Of a stretch of 64,000 bases of DNA, positions 1 through 8,908 are shown piece by piece; positions within the stretch are counted from its first letter, which is position 1; each line of letters begins with the position of its first letter. The position numbers were made by a program, and so were the translations under genes. The DNA is from Frischella japonica (GTDB taxonomy: Bacteria; Pseudomonadota; Gammaproteobacteria; Enterobacterales; Orbaceae). A model generated the notes under the pieces. The model was not told the DNA's origin and made no database searches. It saw only the letters and a list, made by a program, of their open reading frames with translations. The stretch is from contig NZ_JABURY010000003.1 of NCBI RefSeq assembly GCF_014489845.1, positions 20,460-84,459 on the forward strand. The letters run 5' to 3'.

Positions 1-130
1 AGTGAATTGAGCCTTTTTTATTTGGTGGTAGACATTCTTTTTTACTTAATAAAAGTGCTTTTAAAATATTCACAGGTAAAAAAGAATTTTCACTATTAAG
101 TAATGTCAGTATTCCTTTTCGATAGAACAT
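1..130 (-). CDS. possible partial ORF running off the left edge
   Basis: Reading the minus strand from an ATG at 130 gives 43 open codons (start MFYRKGILTLLNSEN) to the window edge with no stop. The same frame is open further upstream, back to about position 205, so a TTG start there is also possible. I do not recognise the product. Codons are A/T-rich and natural-looking, but no clear ribosome binding site precedes the ATG. It would be divergent from narK, with a 536-bp A/T-rich region between them. It may be the N-terminus of a real gene or a chance open frame. Confidence 0.3.
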   Translation of the reverse strand, partial: MFYRKGILTLLNSENSFLPVNILKALLLSKKECLPPNKKGSIH

Positions 131-666
131 ATTTAAACGTGTTTTATGGTTATAAACTCGCTGTAGTTTTGTTATCCCATAATTGCTTATAGCGTAAAAT
201 ATGAGCAATCAGTCAAGCTGTAGACAAAGTAAATAATTTAAACATATCGATAATTATCAACAATAAAATTAATAGGTTATAAATTAATTAATAAAAGTTT
301 CTTGAAATTTTTTTTGATATTAATTTTTAAAATAGGTTATTAAAATCATTATCAAATTTGTAGGCAAATAGAGTACTTAACCATCATATGGTTTGTTATT
401 AAATGATTTAAAGTAATGGGTTAATGTTTTCTTTATCCGACTAAGTCCTATAAAAAAATGATTTTTCAGCGAAAAAACTAATAAATAAAGTTTGTATCGA
501 TTATTAGAAAAAATAAGAAAGTAATTTCTTAATATGCGATTAAATCCCCAGTTAAAAAATTGTAACCCATTGATATAATTTACATTTATTGCAAATCCTT
601 TATACTATTTTTAATTCCAATCAAGGTGTTGGTGATTAATCTTTTAGCGAAATGGTAGAGGGATAG
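131..666. other. A/T-rich intergenic region upstream of narK
   Basis: No convincing gene. It holds a direct repeat of AATAGGTTAT at 271-280 and 331-340, and a Fur-box-like 19-mer at 335-353 (15 of 19 positions by eye). The narK ribosome binding site GAGGG lies at about 659-663. I looked for a canonical FNR site for narK and found only poor half-matches. Confidence 0.4.
335..353. promoter_or_regulatory. Fur-box-like sequence
   Basis: The 19 bases GGTTATTAAAATCATTATC match the classical Fur palindrome (GATAATGATAATCATTATC) at 15 of 19 positions. The right half is almost perfect and the left half is weak. It lies in the divergent region between the left-edge ORF and narK. In such A/T-rich DNA, chance matches of this quality are plausible. 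Confidence 0.25.
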
Positions 667-2022
667 ATGATGAGTTATACTTTGCATACAATACAACAAT
701 GGTATCCAGAAGATGATTGGTTTTGGGAAAGAACGGGTAAAAAAATTGCAAATCGTAATTTAAAAATTTCAATTTGTTGCTTATTACTCAGTTTTTGTGT
801 TTGGATGCTATTTAGTATTATTACTATTCATTTAAACGCAATTGGATTCCATTTTTCTAATACGCAATTATTTTTATTAACGGCTATTCCATCTATTTCT
901 GGGGCAATTCTTCGGGTACCTTATTCATTTGTTATTCCAATTTTTGGTGGCCGATTTTGGACCGCATTTAGTACCTTTATTTTGATTATTCCTTGTCTAT
1001 GGCTCGGATATGCGATTAAAAATCCGACTACGTCTTACAGCGAGTTTGTGTTAATTGCGTTGTTATGTGGTTTGGGTGGTGCTAATTATGCTTCAAGTAT
1101 GGCAAATATCAGTTTCTTTTACCCTAAAGCACACTTAGGCGCGGCACTTGGTTTAAATGGTGGATTGGGTAGTTTAGGAGTTAGCGTCATTCAATTAGTC
1201 ACATCTTTTATTATCTTTTTACCTATGTTTGATGAAAAATGGATATTATTGGCAAATGGTCAAAAAATTTGGTTGCAGAATGCGGCTTTAATTTGGGTAC
1301 CGATACTGATTGTTTTATCGGCAATAGCATTATGGAAAATGAATGACTTACCTGGCATAAAAGCATCGTTTAAATTGCAATCGGTGGTATTGAAAGATAA
1401 AATGATGTGGATATTAAGTTTGCCATATTTAGCTACATTTGGATCTTTTATCGGTTTTTCCGCCGCCTTTGCGATGTTATCTAACACACTCTTTCCCGAA
1501 ATCAATATAACCTATTTGGCTTTTTGGGGACCTTTGATTGGAGTGCTGGCGCGACCAATCGGTGGAGTGTTCGCCGATAAATTTAATGGTATTTATATGA
1601 CTTTAATTAATTATATTTTAATGATTATTTTAGTCATATCTGTATTTTTATCTCTACCAAATATATTATCAATTGAGGGCTCATTCGTCGGTTTTTATAG
1701 CGCTTTTCTATTGATGTTTTTTATAGCTGGATTAGGTAGTGGCTCAACATTTCAAATGATTGCAACTATATTCCGCCAACATGTCATTGATCGATTAACA
1801 CTAAAAGGTGTTAATCAAACATTAGCCACGAGAAATGCTATGACAGAAACTGCGGCAGCTTTAGGGTTTATATCAGCAATTGGTGCAATTGGTGGTTTTT
1901 TTATACCGCAGATATTTAGTTTATCATTGTTATTATTTAATTCTGTTTATTATGCTTTAATTGTATTTATTCTTTTTTATATTATTTGTACTATAATTAC
2001 TAAATTTAGTATTAATAAATAA
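667..2022 (+). CDS. narK: NarK-type nitrate/nitrite MFS transporter
   Basis: Major facilitator protein of 451 aa with about 12 membrane segments, expected to exchange nitrate and nitrite across the inner membrane. The N-terminus (WYPEDDWFWERTGKKIANRN) matches the NarK/NarU start. Both nitrate-signature regions are present: GLGGANYASSMANISFFYPK in the first half, and FGSFIGFSAAFAML in the second. The substrate-binding arginines fall in LRVPYSF and LARPIGG. Two ATGs (667 and 670) follow GAGGG; either could be used. It stands alone, with no narGHJI in the window, and has its own terminator. NarK versus NarU cannot be separated from sequence. Confidence 0.9.
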   Translation: MMSYTLHTIQQWYPEDDWFWERTGKKIANRNLKISICCLLLSFCVWMLFSIITIHLNAIGFHFSNTQLFLLTAIPSISGAILRVPYSFVIPIFGGRFWTAFSTFILIIPCLWLGYAIKNPTTSYSEFVLIALLCGLGGANYASSMANISFFYPKAHLGAALGLNGGLGSLGVSVIQLVTSFIIFLPMFDEKWILLANGQKIWLQNAALIWVPILIVLSAIALWKMNDLPGIKASFKLQSVVLKDKMMWILSLPYLATFGSFIGFSAAFAMLSNTLFPEINITYLAFWGPLIGVLARPIGGVFADKFNGIYMTLINYILMIILVISVFLSLPNILSIEGSFVGFYSAFLLMFFIAGLGSGSTFQMIATIFRQHVIDRLTLKGVNQTLATRNAMTETAAALGFISAIGAIGGFFIPQIFSLSLLLFNSVYYALIVFILFYIICTIITKFSINK

Positions 2023-2060
2023 TACTTAAGCTAACTAGATAAATTTTCTATATGTATATT

Positions 2061-2087
2061 GGGGCACCTAATGGTGCCCCTTTTTTA
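2061..2087 (+). terminator. Rho-independent terminator of narK
   Basis: GGGGCACC, loop TAAT, GGTGCCCC, then six T. It separates narK from the isc operon. Confidence 0.9.
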
Positions 2088-2111
2088 TACGATTGATTTT
2101 AGCTATTGTTA

Positions 2112-2136
2112 ATATCCGACTAAAATACTCAACTAA
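2112..2136. promoter_or_regulatory. IscR type-1 operator, upstream copy
   Basis: A 25-bp site with core CCGACTAAAATACTCAACTA matching the published IscR type-1 ([2Fe-2S]-IscR) consensus at about 22 of 25 positions when aligned by eye. It ends exactly where the second site begins. It probably mediates feedback repression of iscR and the isc operon. Confidence 0.7.
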
Positions 2137-2161
2137 ATACTTGACTAAAAAAAAAGGATAT
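2137..2161. promoter_or_regulatory. IscR type-1 operator, downstream copy, overlapping -35
   Basis: A second 25-bp match (about 20 of 25), starting ATACTTGACT and ending GGATAT, with a run of nine A in between. It contains the promoter -35 hexamer, so bound IscR would block RNA polymerase. The right half is weaker than in the first copy. Confidence 0.65.
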
Positions 2162-2168
2162 ATACAAT
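2141..2168 (+). promoter_or_regulatory. isc operon promoter
   Basis: -35 TTGACT (2141-2146), 16-bp spacer, -10 TACAAT (2163-2168). The -35 lies inside the downstream IscR site. The start would be about 2175, roughly 25 nt before iscR. Confidence 0.6.
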
Positions 2169-2198
2169 ACGCGATTAAAATCAAAAAGGAAATAACTT

Positions 2199-2657
2199 AT
2201 GAAATTAACATCAAAAGGTCGCTATGCAGTAACTGCAATGCTTGATGTTGCACTTCATTCAAAAAAAGGTCCTGTGTCGTTGGCGGATATATCAGTAAGG
2301 CAAGCGATTTCGTTGTCTTATCTTGAGCAATTATTCTCGCGTCTTAGAAAAAATGGCTTAGTCATCAGTGTTAGAGGTCCTGGTGGAGGCTATGTACTTG
2401 GTCGTAAAATGAATGAAATTGCCATCAGTTCGATTGTGAAAGCGGTTGATGAAACTGTCACTGCGACTAAGTGTCATGGCGAGGAAGGTTGTCAGGGTGG
2501 TGTTAAATGTTTAACCCATTCATTATGGAATGAGTTAAGTGAACGAATTGATAGTTTTTTAACGGGTATTACATTGAGTGAGCTCGTCAAAAGTGAAGAT
2601 GTTAAAACTATCGCCGATAGACAAGATAATGTCATTCGAGTCAATCACCTTAACTGA
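2199..2657 (+). CDS. iscR: IscR, Fe-S cluster-sensing Rrf2 regulator
   Basis: Rrf2-family transcription factor of 152 aa that represses the isc operon when it carries a [2Fe-2S] cluster. The winged-helix domain covers about residues 1-70 ([18 protein letters not shown]; the recognition region includes [15 protein letters not shown]). The cluster ligands Cys92, Cys98 and Cys104 and His107 are all at the E. coli positions. It is the first gene of the operon, 29 bp before iscS, and lies directly downstream of two IscR-like operators, consistent with autoregulation. Length matches the family (about 160). Confidence 0.97.
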   Translation: MKLTSKGRYAVTAMLDVALHSKKGPVSLADISVRQAISLSYLEQLFSRLRKNGLVISVRGPGGGYVLGRKMNEIAISSIVKAVDETVTATKCHGEEGCQGGVKCLTHSLWNELSERIDSFLTGITLSELVKSEDVKTIADRQDNVIRVNHLN

Positions 2658-2686
2658 TTATGAGATATTGATTATTGGAGCGCTAA

Positions 2687-3901
2687 ATGAAACTTCCAAT
2701 TTATATGGATTATGCTGCAACAACTCCCGTTGATCCTCGGGTAGCAGAGAAAATGATGCAATATTTAACGCTGGATGGCATATTTGGTAACCCAGCGTCC
2801 CGTTCACATCGTTTTGGTTGGCAAGCTGAAGAGGCAGTTGATATTGCCCGTAATCAAATTGCTGATTTAATTGGTGCCGATGCTCGTGAGATCGTCTTTA
2901 CTTCTGGTGCGACTGAAGCAGATAACTTAGCAATTAAAGGTGCGGCTCACTTTTACAAAGCCAAAGGTAAGCATATTATTACTTGTAAAACTGAACATAA
3001 AGCAGTATTAGACACTTGTCGTCAATTAGAACGTGAAGGCTATGAAGTTACTTATCTATCACCAGAAACAAATGGTTTAATTGACCTGAAGAAGCTAGAG
3101 CAAGCAATACGTGATGATACCATTGTGGTTTCTATTATGCATGTAAATAATGAAATCGGTATTATTCAGGATATCGAAAAAATCGGTGAATTATGTCGTA
3201 GTCGTGGTATTGTTTTTCATGTCGATGCGACACAAAGTGTTGGTAAATTACCGATCGATTTAACGAAGTTGAAAGTTGATTTAATGTCCTTTTCTAGTCA
3301 CAAATTATATGGTCCTAAAGGTATTGGCGGCTTATATGTAAGACGTAAACCACGTATTCGTATTGAAGCACAGATGCATGGTGGCGGACATGAAAGAGGC
3401 ATGCGCTCGGGAACTTTACCGGTACATCAAATTGTCGGTATGGGTGAAGCCTATCGTATCGCTAAGCAAGAAATGGATAGCGAGATGGCCCGCTTACAGG
3501 CATTAAAGCAACGTTTATGGAATGGTTTAAAAGATATTGATGAAGTCTATTTGAATGGTTCTATGGAGCATAGTGTCGCAAATATTTTAAATGTAAGTTT
3601 CGCTTATGTTGAAGGTGAATCTTTAATGATGGCATTAAAGGATTTAGCCGTTTCATCGGGTTCTGCTTGTACTTCTGCAAGTTTAGAGCCATCTTATGTA
3701 TTACGCGCTCTAGGTTTAAATGATGAATTAGCACATAGTTCTATTCGTTTTTCGTTAGGTCGATTTAGTACCGAAGAAGAGGTCGATTATGTGATTAAGT
3801 TGTTACATGATTCGATTGGTAAATTACGCGATTTATCTCCATTATGGGAGATGTTCCAAGACGGTGTTGATTTATCGCAAATCAAATGGTCAGCCCATTA
3901 A
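2687..3901 (+). CDS. iscS: IscS cysteine desulfurase
   Basis: Pyridoxal-phosphate enzyme of 404 aa that removes sulfur from cysteine and passes it as a persulfide to IscU, and also to tRNA-thiolation and other acceptors. His104 and the PLP-binding Lys206 ([10 protein letters not shown]) are present. The persulfide-forming Cys328 sits in the mobile loop [14 protein letters not shown]. Length equals E. coli IscS. It is the second gene of the isc operon; the iscU start is 23 bp downstream. Confidence 0.98.
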   Translation: MKLPIYMDYAATTPVDPRVAEKMMQYLTLDGIFGNPASRSHRFGWQAEEAVDIARNQIADLIGADAREIVFTSGATEADNLAIKGAAHFYKAKGKHIITCKTEHKAVLDTCRQLEREGYEVTYLSPETNGLIDLKKLEQAIRDDTIVVSIMHVNNEIGIIQDIEKIGELCRSRGIVFHVDATQSVGKLPIDLTKLKVDLMSFSSHKLYGPKGIGGLYVRRKPRIRIEAQMHGGGHERGMRSGTLPVHQIVGMGEAYRIAKQEMDSEMARLQALKQRLWNGLKDIDEVYLNGSMEHSVANILNVSFAYVEGESLMMALKDLAVSSGSACTSASLEPSYVLRALGLNDELAHSSIRFSLGRFSTEEEVDYVIKLLHDSIGKLRDLSPLWEMFQDGVDLSQIKWSAH

Positions 3902-3924
3902 AAACAGTTAAACGAGGAAAAATT

Positions 3925-4305
3925 ATGGCATATAGTGACAAAGTTGTCGATCATTACGAAAATCCTCGTAATGTTGGTTCATTTGATAAAAATGATCCAA
4001 ATGTTGGTAGTGGTATGGTTGGCGCACCAGCATGTGGTGATGTGATGCGTTTACAGATTAAGGTTAATGACAATGGTATTATTGAAGATGCAAAGTTTAA
4101 AACCTATGGTTGTGGTAGTGCTATTGCATCAAGCTCTTTAGTGACAGAGTGGATTAAAGGTAAGTCTTTAGATGAGGCGAGTGCGATTAAAAATACTGAT
4201 ATTGCTGAAGAGTTGGCGCTACCACCGGTAAAAATTCACTGTTCGATCTTGGCAGAAGATGCGATAAAAGCAGCCATTGAAGATTATAAAAGTAAGAAAA
4301 AATAA
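3925..4305 (+). CDS. iscU: IscU Fe-S cluster scaffold
   Basis: Scaffold protein of 126 aa on which IscS builds [2Fe-2S] clusters. The assembly residues Cys37, Asp39, Cys63 and Cys106 are at family positions. The LPPVK motif recognised by the chaperone HscA is at 99-103. The open frame extends upstream into iscS, but ATG 3925 follows a good ribosome binding site (ACGAGGAAA) and gives the conserved start MAYSDKVVDHYENPRNVG. Partner genes iscS, hscB and hscA surround it. Confidence 0.97.
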   Translation: MAYSDKVVDHYENPRNVGSFDKNDPNVGSGMVGAPACGDVMRLQIKVNDNGIIEDAKFKTYGCGSAIASSSLVTEWIKGKSLDEASAIKNTDIAEELALPPVKIHCSILAEDAIKAAIEDYKSKKK

Positions 4306-4534
4306 TATCATTTTTAATCGTGATATGTTTTTTATTATATGTCATCCACCTCATCTATTGGCCAAATTATAAAAATGGCATGTAGATACATTGAATAAAT
4401 TATGATATTCCGACATTACGTTGCACTATTTATGCGAAATATATTAGATTTTAGTATAAATCTTTCTACATTTAGTAATGAATTTAGATGGTTATTCGGA
4501 TAATGGTATGGGATACATAATAAAGGAAAAAGAT
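4306..4534 (+). other. unusually long iscU-iscA gap
   Basis: This 229-bp stretch separates iscU from iscA, where related genomes usually have a few tens of bases. It contains a small hairpin (AGATTT, loop, AAATCT, about 4446-4463) and possible weak promoter elements such as TTGCAC at 4421. No gene is evident. It may hold an internal promoter or RNA processing site that changes the ratio of IscR/S/U to IscA/HscBA/Fdx. Confidence 0.45.
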
Positions 4535-4858
4535 ATGTCAGTGACTTTAACTGAAAGTGCAGCTAATCGGATACACTCATTTTTAGCTAACCGTGGCAAA
4601 GGTATCGGGTTACGTCTTGGCGTCAAAACATCGGGATGCTCTGGTATGGCTTATGTTCTTGAGTTTGCTGATGAGATATATGACGATGATACAATTTTTG
4701 AAGACAAATCAGTCAAAATTATTGTTGATAAAAAAAGCCTTGTCTATTTAGATGGTACCGAATTAGATTTTGTTAAAGAAGGCTTGAATGAAGGTTTCAA
4801 ATTCAGCAATCCAAATGTTAAAAATGAGTGTGGTTGTGGTGAAAGTTTCAATGTCTAG
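4535..4858 (+). CDS. iscA: IscA A-type Fe-S carrier
   Basis: A-type carrier of 107 aa that accepts clusters from IscU and delivers them to apo-proteins. The three metal ligands Cys35 (TSGCSGM), Cys99 and Cys101 (ECGCGESF) are at family positions. The frame is open from 4478, but ATG 4535 follows AAAGGAAAAAG and gives the conserved start [10 protein letters not shown], so it is preferred. The final residues GCGESFNV are typical of IscA. Confidence 0.96.
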   Translation: MSVTLTESAANRIHSFLANRGKGIGLRLGVKTSGCSGMAYVLEFADEIYDDDTIFEDKSVKIIVDKKSLVYLDGTELDFVKEGLNEGFKFSNPNVKNECGCGESFNV

Positions 4859-4894
4859 TCAGGCATATTGCTTTTGTAAATAAGAGGGGGGGAA

Positions 4895-5416
4895 ATGGAA
4901 AAAAATTATTTTAATTTATTGCAATTACCAGTTGTATTACCCATTGATGGTTCCCTTTTAAGTTTACACTATCAGCAATTACAGCGGCAGTTTCATCCAG
5001 ATAACTATGCGACAGCGCCAGATAACGAAAAAGCTGCAATTTTGCAACAATCAGCTTCCATCAATGCTGCTTATCAAACCCTAAAAGATCCTATTAAAGC
5101 TGCCGAATATCGGCTAAGTTTAGAAGGAATAAATATTAATGAAGAGCAGCAAACTATTCATGATAGTCCATTTTTGATGGAACAATTTATGTTGCGAGAG
5201 CAACTGGATGATCTTGAACATGCGCAAAATTGGGATGAGTTAACATTATTTTATGATGAGATGATTGAGCGTAAAAATCAAATTTATGCACAATTATTAG
5301 AGTATATTAATCAATCTCATTGGCTAATGGCAAAACAGCAATTATATAAGCTACGTTATTATGCAAAATTGATTGAACAGATCGAGCTGCTTCAAGAAAA
5401 ACAGTTTAATTTATAA
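4895..5416 (+). CDS. hscB: HscB J-domain co-chaperone
   Basis: Co-chaperone of 173 aa that delivers IscU to HscA and stimulates its ATPase. The J-domain fills about residues 1-75 with the essential HPD triad at 34-36 (RQFHPDNY). The C-terminal three-helix domain that binds IscU follows (about 90-170). Length matches E. coli HscB (171). The ribosome binding site is strong (GAGGGGGG). It lies 36 bp after iscA and 39 bp before hscA. Confidence 0.96.
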   Translation: MEKNYFNLLQLPVVLPIDGSLLSLHYQQLQRQFHPDNYATAPDNEKAAILQQSASINAAYQTLKDPIKAAEYRLSLEGININEEQQTIHDSPFLMEQFMLREQLDDLEHAQNWDELTLFYDEMIERKNQIYAQLLEYINQSHWLMAKQQLYKLRYYAKLIEQIELLQEKQFNL

Positions 5417-5455
5417 TATCTTATTATTAATCTATTAGTCTAAAGAGAATATTTC

Positions 5456-7315
5456 ATGGTTTTATTGCAAATCAGTGAGCCAGGGCAGACGGCACCACCA
5501 CATCAACGACGTGTCGCGGTAGGTATAGATCTTGGTACAACTAATTCACTTGTGGCAACGGTGCGAAGTGGGCAAGCTGAAACGTTACCTGATTTAGAAG
5601 GGAACCATTTGCTTCCTTCTGTGGTACATTATGGTATTGATCATGATGGGAATAGTTTAATTACGATCGGTTATCGTGCTAAGCAAGGGGCTGTTCTTGA
5701 TCCACACAATACTGTTAGCTCGATTAAAAGGATGATGGGTCGTCATATTAGTGATATAGATAATAATCATTTACCTTACTCACTTAGCGCAGGCGAAAAT
5801 GGCGTACCGATTTTAAATTTGGTTAATCGAACTGTTAATCCGATTCAAGTTTCAGCTGATATTTTACGTGCATTAGTTACAAGAGCAAATGAATCATTAG
5901 GTCAAGCACCAGATGGAGTAGTCATAACTGTTCCAGCGTATTTTGATGATGGGCAACGTCAGGCAACCAGAGATGCAGCAAACTTAGCCGGATTACATGT
6001 ATTGCGTTTATTAAACGAACCTACTGCTGCAGCAATTGCCTATGGGTTGGATTCTGGGCAGGAAGGGGTTATAGCTGTTTATGATTTGGGGGGCGGCACA
6101 TTTGACATTTCGATACTCCGGTTAAGTAAAGGAGTATTTGAAGTTTTAGCTACAGGCGGTGATTCAGCATTAGGTGGCGATGATTTTGATCAACAATTAG
6201 CCTTATGGATTGCCGATAAAGCTAAAGTGAGCAATCGTTATGATCCGTATTTACAACGGCAATTACTCGACCTGGCAAATCAGATCAAACAGCAGTTATC
6301 TATTTATGAACAAGTAAATATTGATTTTAATGGTTGGCACGGATACCTTTCCCGCCAAGAATTTAATCATTTAATTGAACCTTTAATTAAAAAAACATTA
6401 TTTTCATGCCGACGCGCATTGAAAGATGCTAATGTGGATATCACTGATGTTGTTGAAGTTGTTATGGTTGGCGGATCCACACGTATTCCCTATGTGCGTG
6501 ACAGAGTTGGCGAATTCTTCGATCAAACGCCGTTAACCTCAATTGATCCTGATCGGGTAGTCGCGATTGGTGCCGCGATTCAAGCCGATATCTTAGTGGG
6601 GAATAAACCCGATGCCGACATGTTATTACTTGATGTTATTCCGCTATCATTAGGAGTTGAAACCATGGGGGAGTTAGTGGAAAAAATCATTCCACGTAAT
6701 ACGACCATTCCATGTGCTTATGCCCAAGAGTTTACAACGTTTAAAGACGGTCAAACTGCGATGATGATCCATGTTTTACAAGGCGAACGTGAAACGGTTG
6801 CCGGTTGTCGCTCGTTAGCGCGTTTTACATTACATGGTATTCCACCGATGCCCGCTGGAGGAGCCCATATTCGGGTAACATTTCAAGTTGATGCTGATGG
6901 TTTATTAAGTGTTACAGCTATCGAAAAATCTACCGGTGTGCAAGCCGCAATACAAATCAAACCATCTTATGGATTAACGGATAAAGAAATTGCACAGATG
7001 ATTCAAGACTCGTTAAGTCATGCTGAATTTGATAAACAAGCACGGCGCCTTGCTGAACAGAGAGTTGAAGCTGCACGAGTATTAGAAAGTTTACAAACGG
7101 CCTTGGCACAAGACGCTGATTTATTATCTCGTTCGGAACTTGATGTGATTCTAATTGAAAAGCAACGCTTAGCTACATTAGCAGAAGAACAAGATAGTAG
7201 TGAAATCGAGAGGCAAATTAAGAAAATGGATCACTTAACCCAAGAATTTGCTGCCAGAAGAATGGATCGTTCCATTAAACATGCATTGGCCGGTCAGCGA
7301 GTTGATGATATTTAA
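5456..7315 (+). CDS. hscA: HscA Hsp70-type chaperone
   Basis: Specialised Hsp70 of 619 aa that uses ATP to release the cluster from IscU. The nucleotide-binding domain has the phosphate-1 motif [12 protein letters not shown], the phosphate-2 motif [13 protein letters not shown] and the adenosine motif [14 protein letters not shown]. The substrate domain follows (from about residue 390) and a helical lid ends the protein. Length is close to E. coli HscA (616). It sits in the usual place between hscB and fdx. Confidence 0.97.
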   Translation: MVLLQISEPGQTAPPHQRRVAVGIDLGTTNSLVATVRSGQAETLPDLEGNHLLPSVVHYGIDHDGNSLITIGYRAKQGAVLDPHNTVSSIKRMMGRHISDIDNNHLPYSLSAGENGVPILNLVNRTVNPIQVSADILRALVTRANESLGQAPDGVVITVPAYFDDGQRQATRDAANLAGLHVLRLLNEPTAAAIAYGLDSGQEGVIAVYDLGGGTFDISILRLSKGVFEVLATGGDSALGGDDFDQQLALWIADKAKVSNRYDPYLQRQLLDLANQIKQQLSIYEQVNIDFNGWHGYLSRQEFNHLIEPLIKKTLFSCRRALKDANVDITDVVEVVMVGGSTRIPYVRDRVGEFFDQTPLTSIDPDRVVAIGAAIQADILVGNKPDADMLLLDVIPLSLGVETMGELVEKIIPRNTTIPCAYAQEFTTFKDGQTAMMIHVLQGERETVAGCRSLARFTLHGIPPMPAGGAHIRVTFQVDADGLLSVTAIEKSTGVQAAIQIKPSYGLTDKEIAQMIQDSLSHAEFDKQARRLAEQRVEAARVLESLQTALAQDADLLSRSELDVILIEKQRLATLAEEQDSSEIERQIKKMDHLTQEFAARRMDRSIKHALAGQRVDDI

Positions 7316-7343
7316 GCCTTGAATTTTAAAAAGAGAGCGAATT

Positions 7344-7682
7344 ATGCCAAAGATTACTTTTTTACCGAATGCTGATCTTTGCCCAGAAGGTATCACAGTT
7401 GAAGCTGAGAAGGGTGAATCAATTTTAGAAGTAGCATTACGTAATGATATTGAAATTGATCATGCATGTGAAATGTCATGTGCGTGTTCTACATGTCACT
7501 GTATAGTACGAAAAGGTTTTGATTCATTAGAACCTAGCGATGAACAAGAAGATGATATGCTTGATAAAGCTTGGGGAGTTGAGCCTCATAGTCGTTTAAG
7601 TTGTCAAGCCAGAGTTGACGATGAGGATTTGACGGTTGAAATTCCTCGTTATAGCTTGAATCATGCAAAAGAAGATCATTAA
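7344..7682 (+). CDS. fdx: [2Fe-2S] ferredoxin of the isc system
   Basis: Adrenodoxin-type ferredoxin of 112 aa that supplies electrons during cluster assembly. The cluster ligands Cys42, Cys48, Cys51 and Cys87 match E. coli Fdx, and extra cysteines lie at 46 and 53 (CEMSCACSTCHC). It is the last gene of the operon here; the iscX gene that usually follows is absent, and the next gene is convergent. Confidence 0.97.
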   Translation: MPKITFLPNADLCPEGITVEAEKGESILEVALRNDIEIDHACEMSCACSTCHCIVRKGFDSLEPSDEQEDDMLDKAWGVEPHSRLSCQARVDDEDLTVEIPRYSLNHAKEDH

Positions 7683-7737
7683 TTAATATCACTATGTTGT
7701 TTTAAAACTAAGTTAGCTTTTGAATGGGAATTCCCTG

Positions 7738-7754
7738 ATGAACTATTCGTTCAT
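7738..7754. terminator. possible terminator between fdx and tehB
   Basis: ATGAAC, loop TATTC, GTTCAT, preceded by the palindrome GGGAATTCCC (about 7726-7735). A T-run occurs some 20 bp further on. The stem is weak, so this is only a candidate for the end of the isc transcript. Confidence 0.3.
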
Positions 7755-7798
7755 ATTGGTCTCTTTATTGATATTTTTTTACGGTATGAAGTATTTCT

Positions 7799-8662
7799 TC
7801 ATTTCTTTTGAGCTAATAACGTTGCAAACCGTAATCGTATGTGATTACCATTGTGATCTGTTTTATGTAATTGTTCAACATTTTCATTATACTCAATGAT
7901 ATTCCAGTTTTGATAATATTGACGTAATTCTTCTTTTTTAAAGGTAAATGGAAATGGTATGGAACAAGGGTAATCGGCAGTCGACATTGCGTTCACAATA
8001 AGATTGTAACCTTTTGAATTGGTTATATTCTGCATATTGTTAATGATATCTGAAATTCGATCTGGTTGTAAGAACATCATTACTGAAGTTGATATAATTA
8101 AGTCATATTGTCCAGTTAGATTTGCTTGATTGATGTCATAAACTTTGGCTTTTATTTTTGTGAGATAGTCCTGTTTAATGATTTGATTGAGATTTTTAAT
8201 ACAATTTTCATTTTTATCGACAGCATCAACATCAAACTCAAATAAGTTTAAATATAATGCGTTGCGTCCTGATCCACATCCTAAGTCTAATGCCTTACCT
8301 CCAGCTATAATTTTAGTCGCTTTGATCACATTGCTATGTGTTTGGGGTAAGCCATATTTCTTACGACAATAATCTTTTTTATCACAATAGAAAGATAGTT
8401 GGCATTCGATATCGTCTGATACAGTGACAATTTTATGGCGATGTTGAGGTATGATAAACGGAGGTTGATTATCCACAGAAAAATAATGCATGCCAGTAAT
8501 ATTTCCAGTGTTATCCAAAGTTGCAAATTCCATTTCACCCTTAAAAATGGCTAGTTTTATCCAAGTTTCCTCATCTGTGCGGTTTGATTCTCTAAATATT
8601 TCTGGAATGGTATTTATGTACCAAATGGGAAAAGTTTTATAATTGACTAGGTTTGCTATCAC
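7799..8662 (-). CDS. tehB: TehB-like SAM-dependent methyltransferase with N-terminal cupin-like domain
   Basis: Protein of 287 aa in two parts. Residues 1-85 resemble the small TehB/YeaR-type beta-barrel domain (WIKLAIFKGEMEFATLD, then FIIPQHRHKIV). The rest is a class I methyltransferase with SAM motif I ALDLGCGSGRNALYL and a later segment YDLIISTSVMMFL. This is the long TehB form known in Haemophilus, linked to tellurite resistance; E. coli TehB lacks the first domain. No tehA is adjacent, so the natural substrate here is open. Convergent with fdx. Confidence 0.85.
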   Translation of the reverse strand: MIANLVNYKTFPIWYINTIPEIFRESNRTDEETWIKLAIFKGEMEFATLDNTGNITGMHYFSVDNQPPFIIPQHRHKIVTVSDDIECQLSFYCDKKDYCRKKYGLPQTHSNVIKATKIIAGGKALDLGCGSGRNALYLNLFEFDVDAVDKNENCIKNLNQIIKQDYLTKIKAKVYDINQANLTGQYDLIISTSVMMFLQPDRISDIINNMQNITNSKGYNLIVNAMSTADYPCSIPFPFTFKKEELRQYYQNWNIIEYNENVEQLHKTDHNGNHIRLRFATLLAQKK

Positions 8663-8830
8663 TTTTCATATTCTCAATATTATATTAATTCGTTGAGCAT
8701 TATAGGAGGATATTTAGACGTATGCCATTATTTTTTTTGAAATTTTTGATATTTTACTGTGTTTTTTTTTATAAAAGCAAAAGAATAATTTGTGTTAGTC
8801 ATGACATTATAAATGGGTTTTTTAACCTGT

Positions 8831-8899
8831 AAAAAATGATAAAGTTTTCAACATATTATTTTGATATTACGGGAATTGATATAAAAAACTTTATCATTT
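8831..8899 (-). terminator. long hairpin terminator of fmt
   Basis: A perfect 15-bp inverted repeat: AAATGATAAAGTTTT at 8834-8848 and its complement at 8885-8899, separated by 36 nt. On the fmt strand the stem is followed by a run of T, as in an intrinsic terminator, although the loop is unusually long. Confidence 0.6.
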
Positions 8900-8908
8900 A
8901 TATATTAT

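Noticed and set aside
580..596. Possible FNR site upstream of narK (TTGATATAATTTACA)
   Set aside because: Only the left half fits TTGAT-N4-ATCAA; three of the five right-half bases differ.
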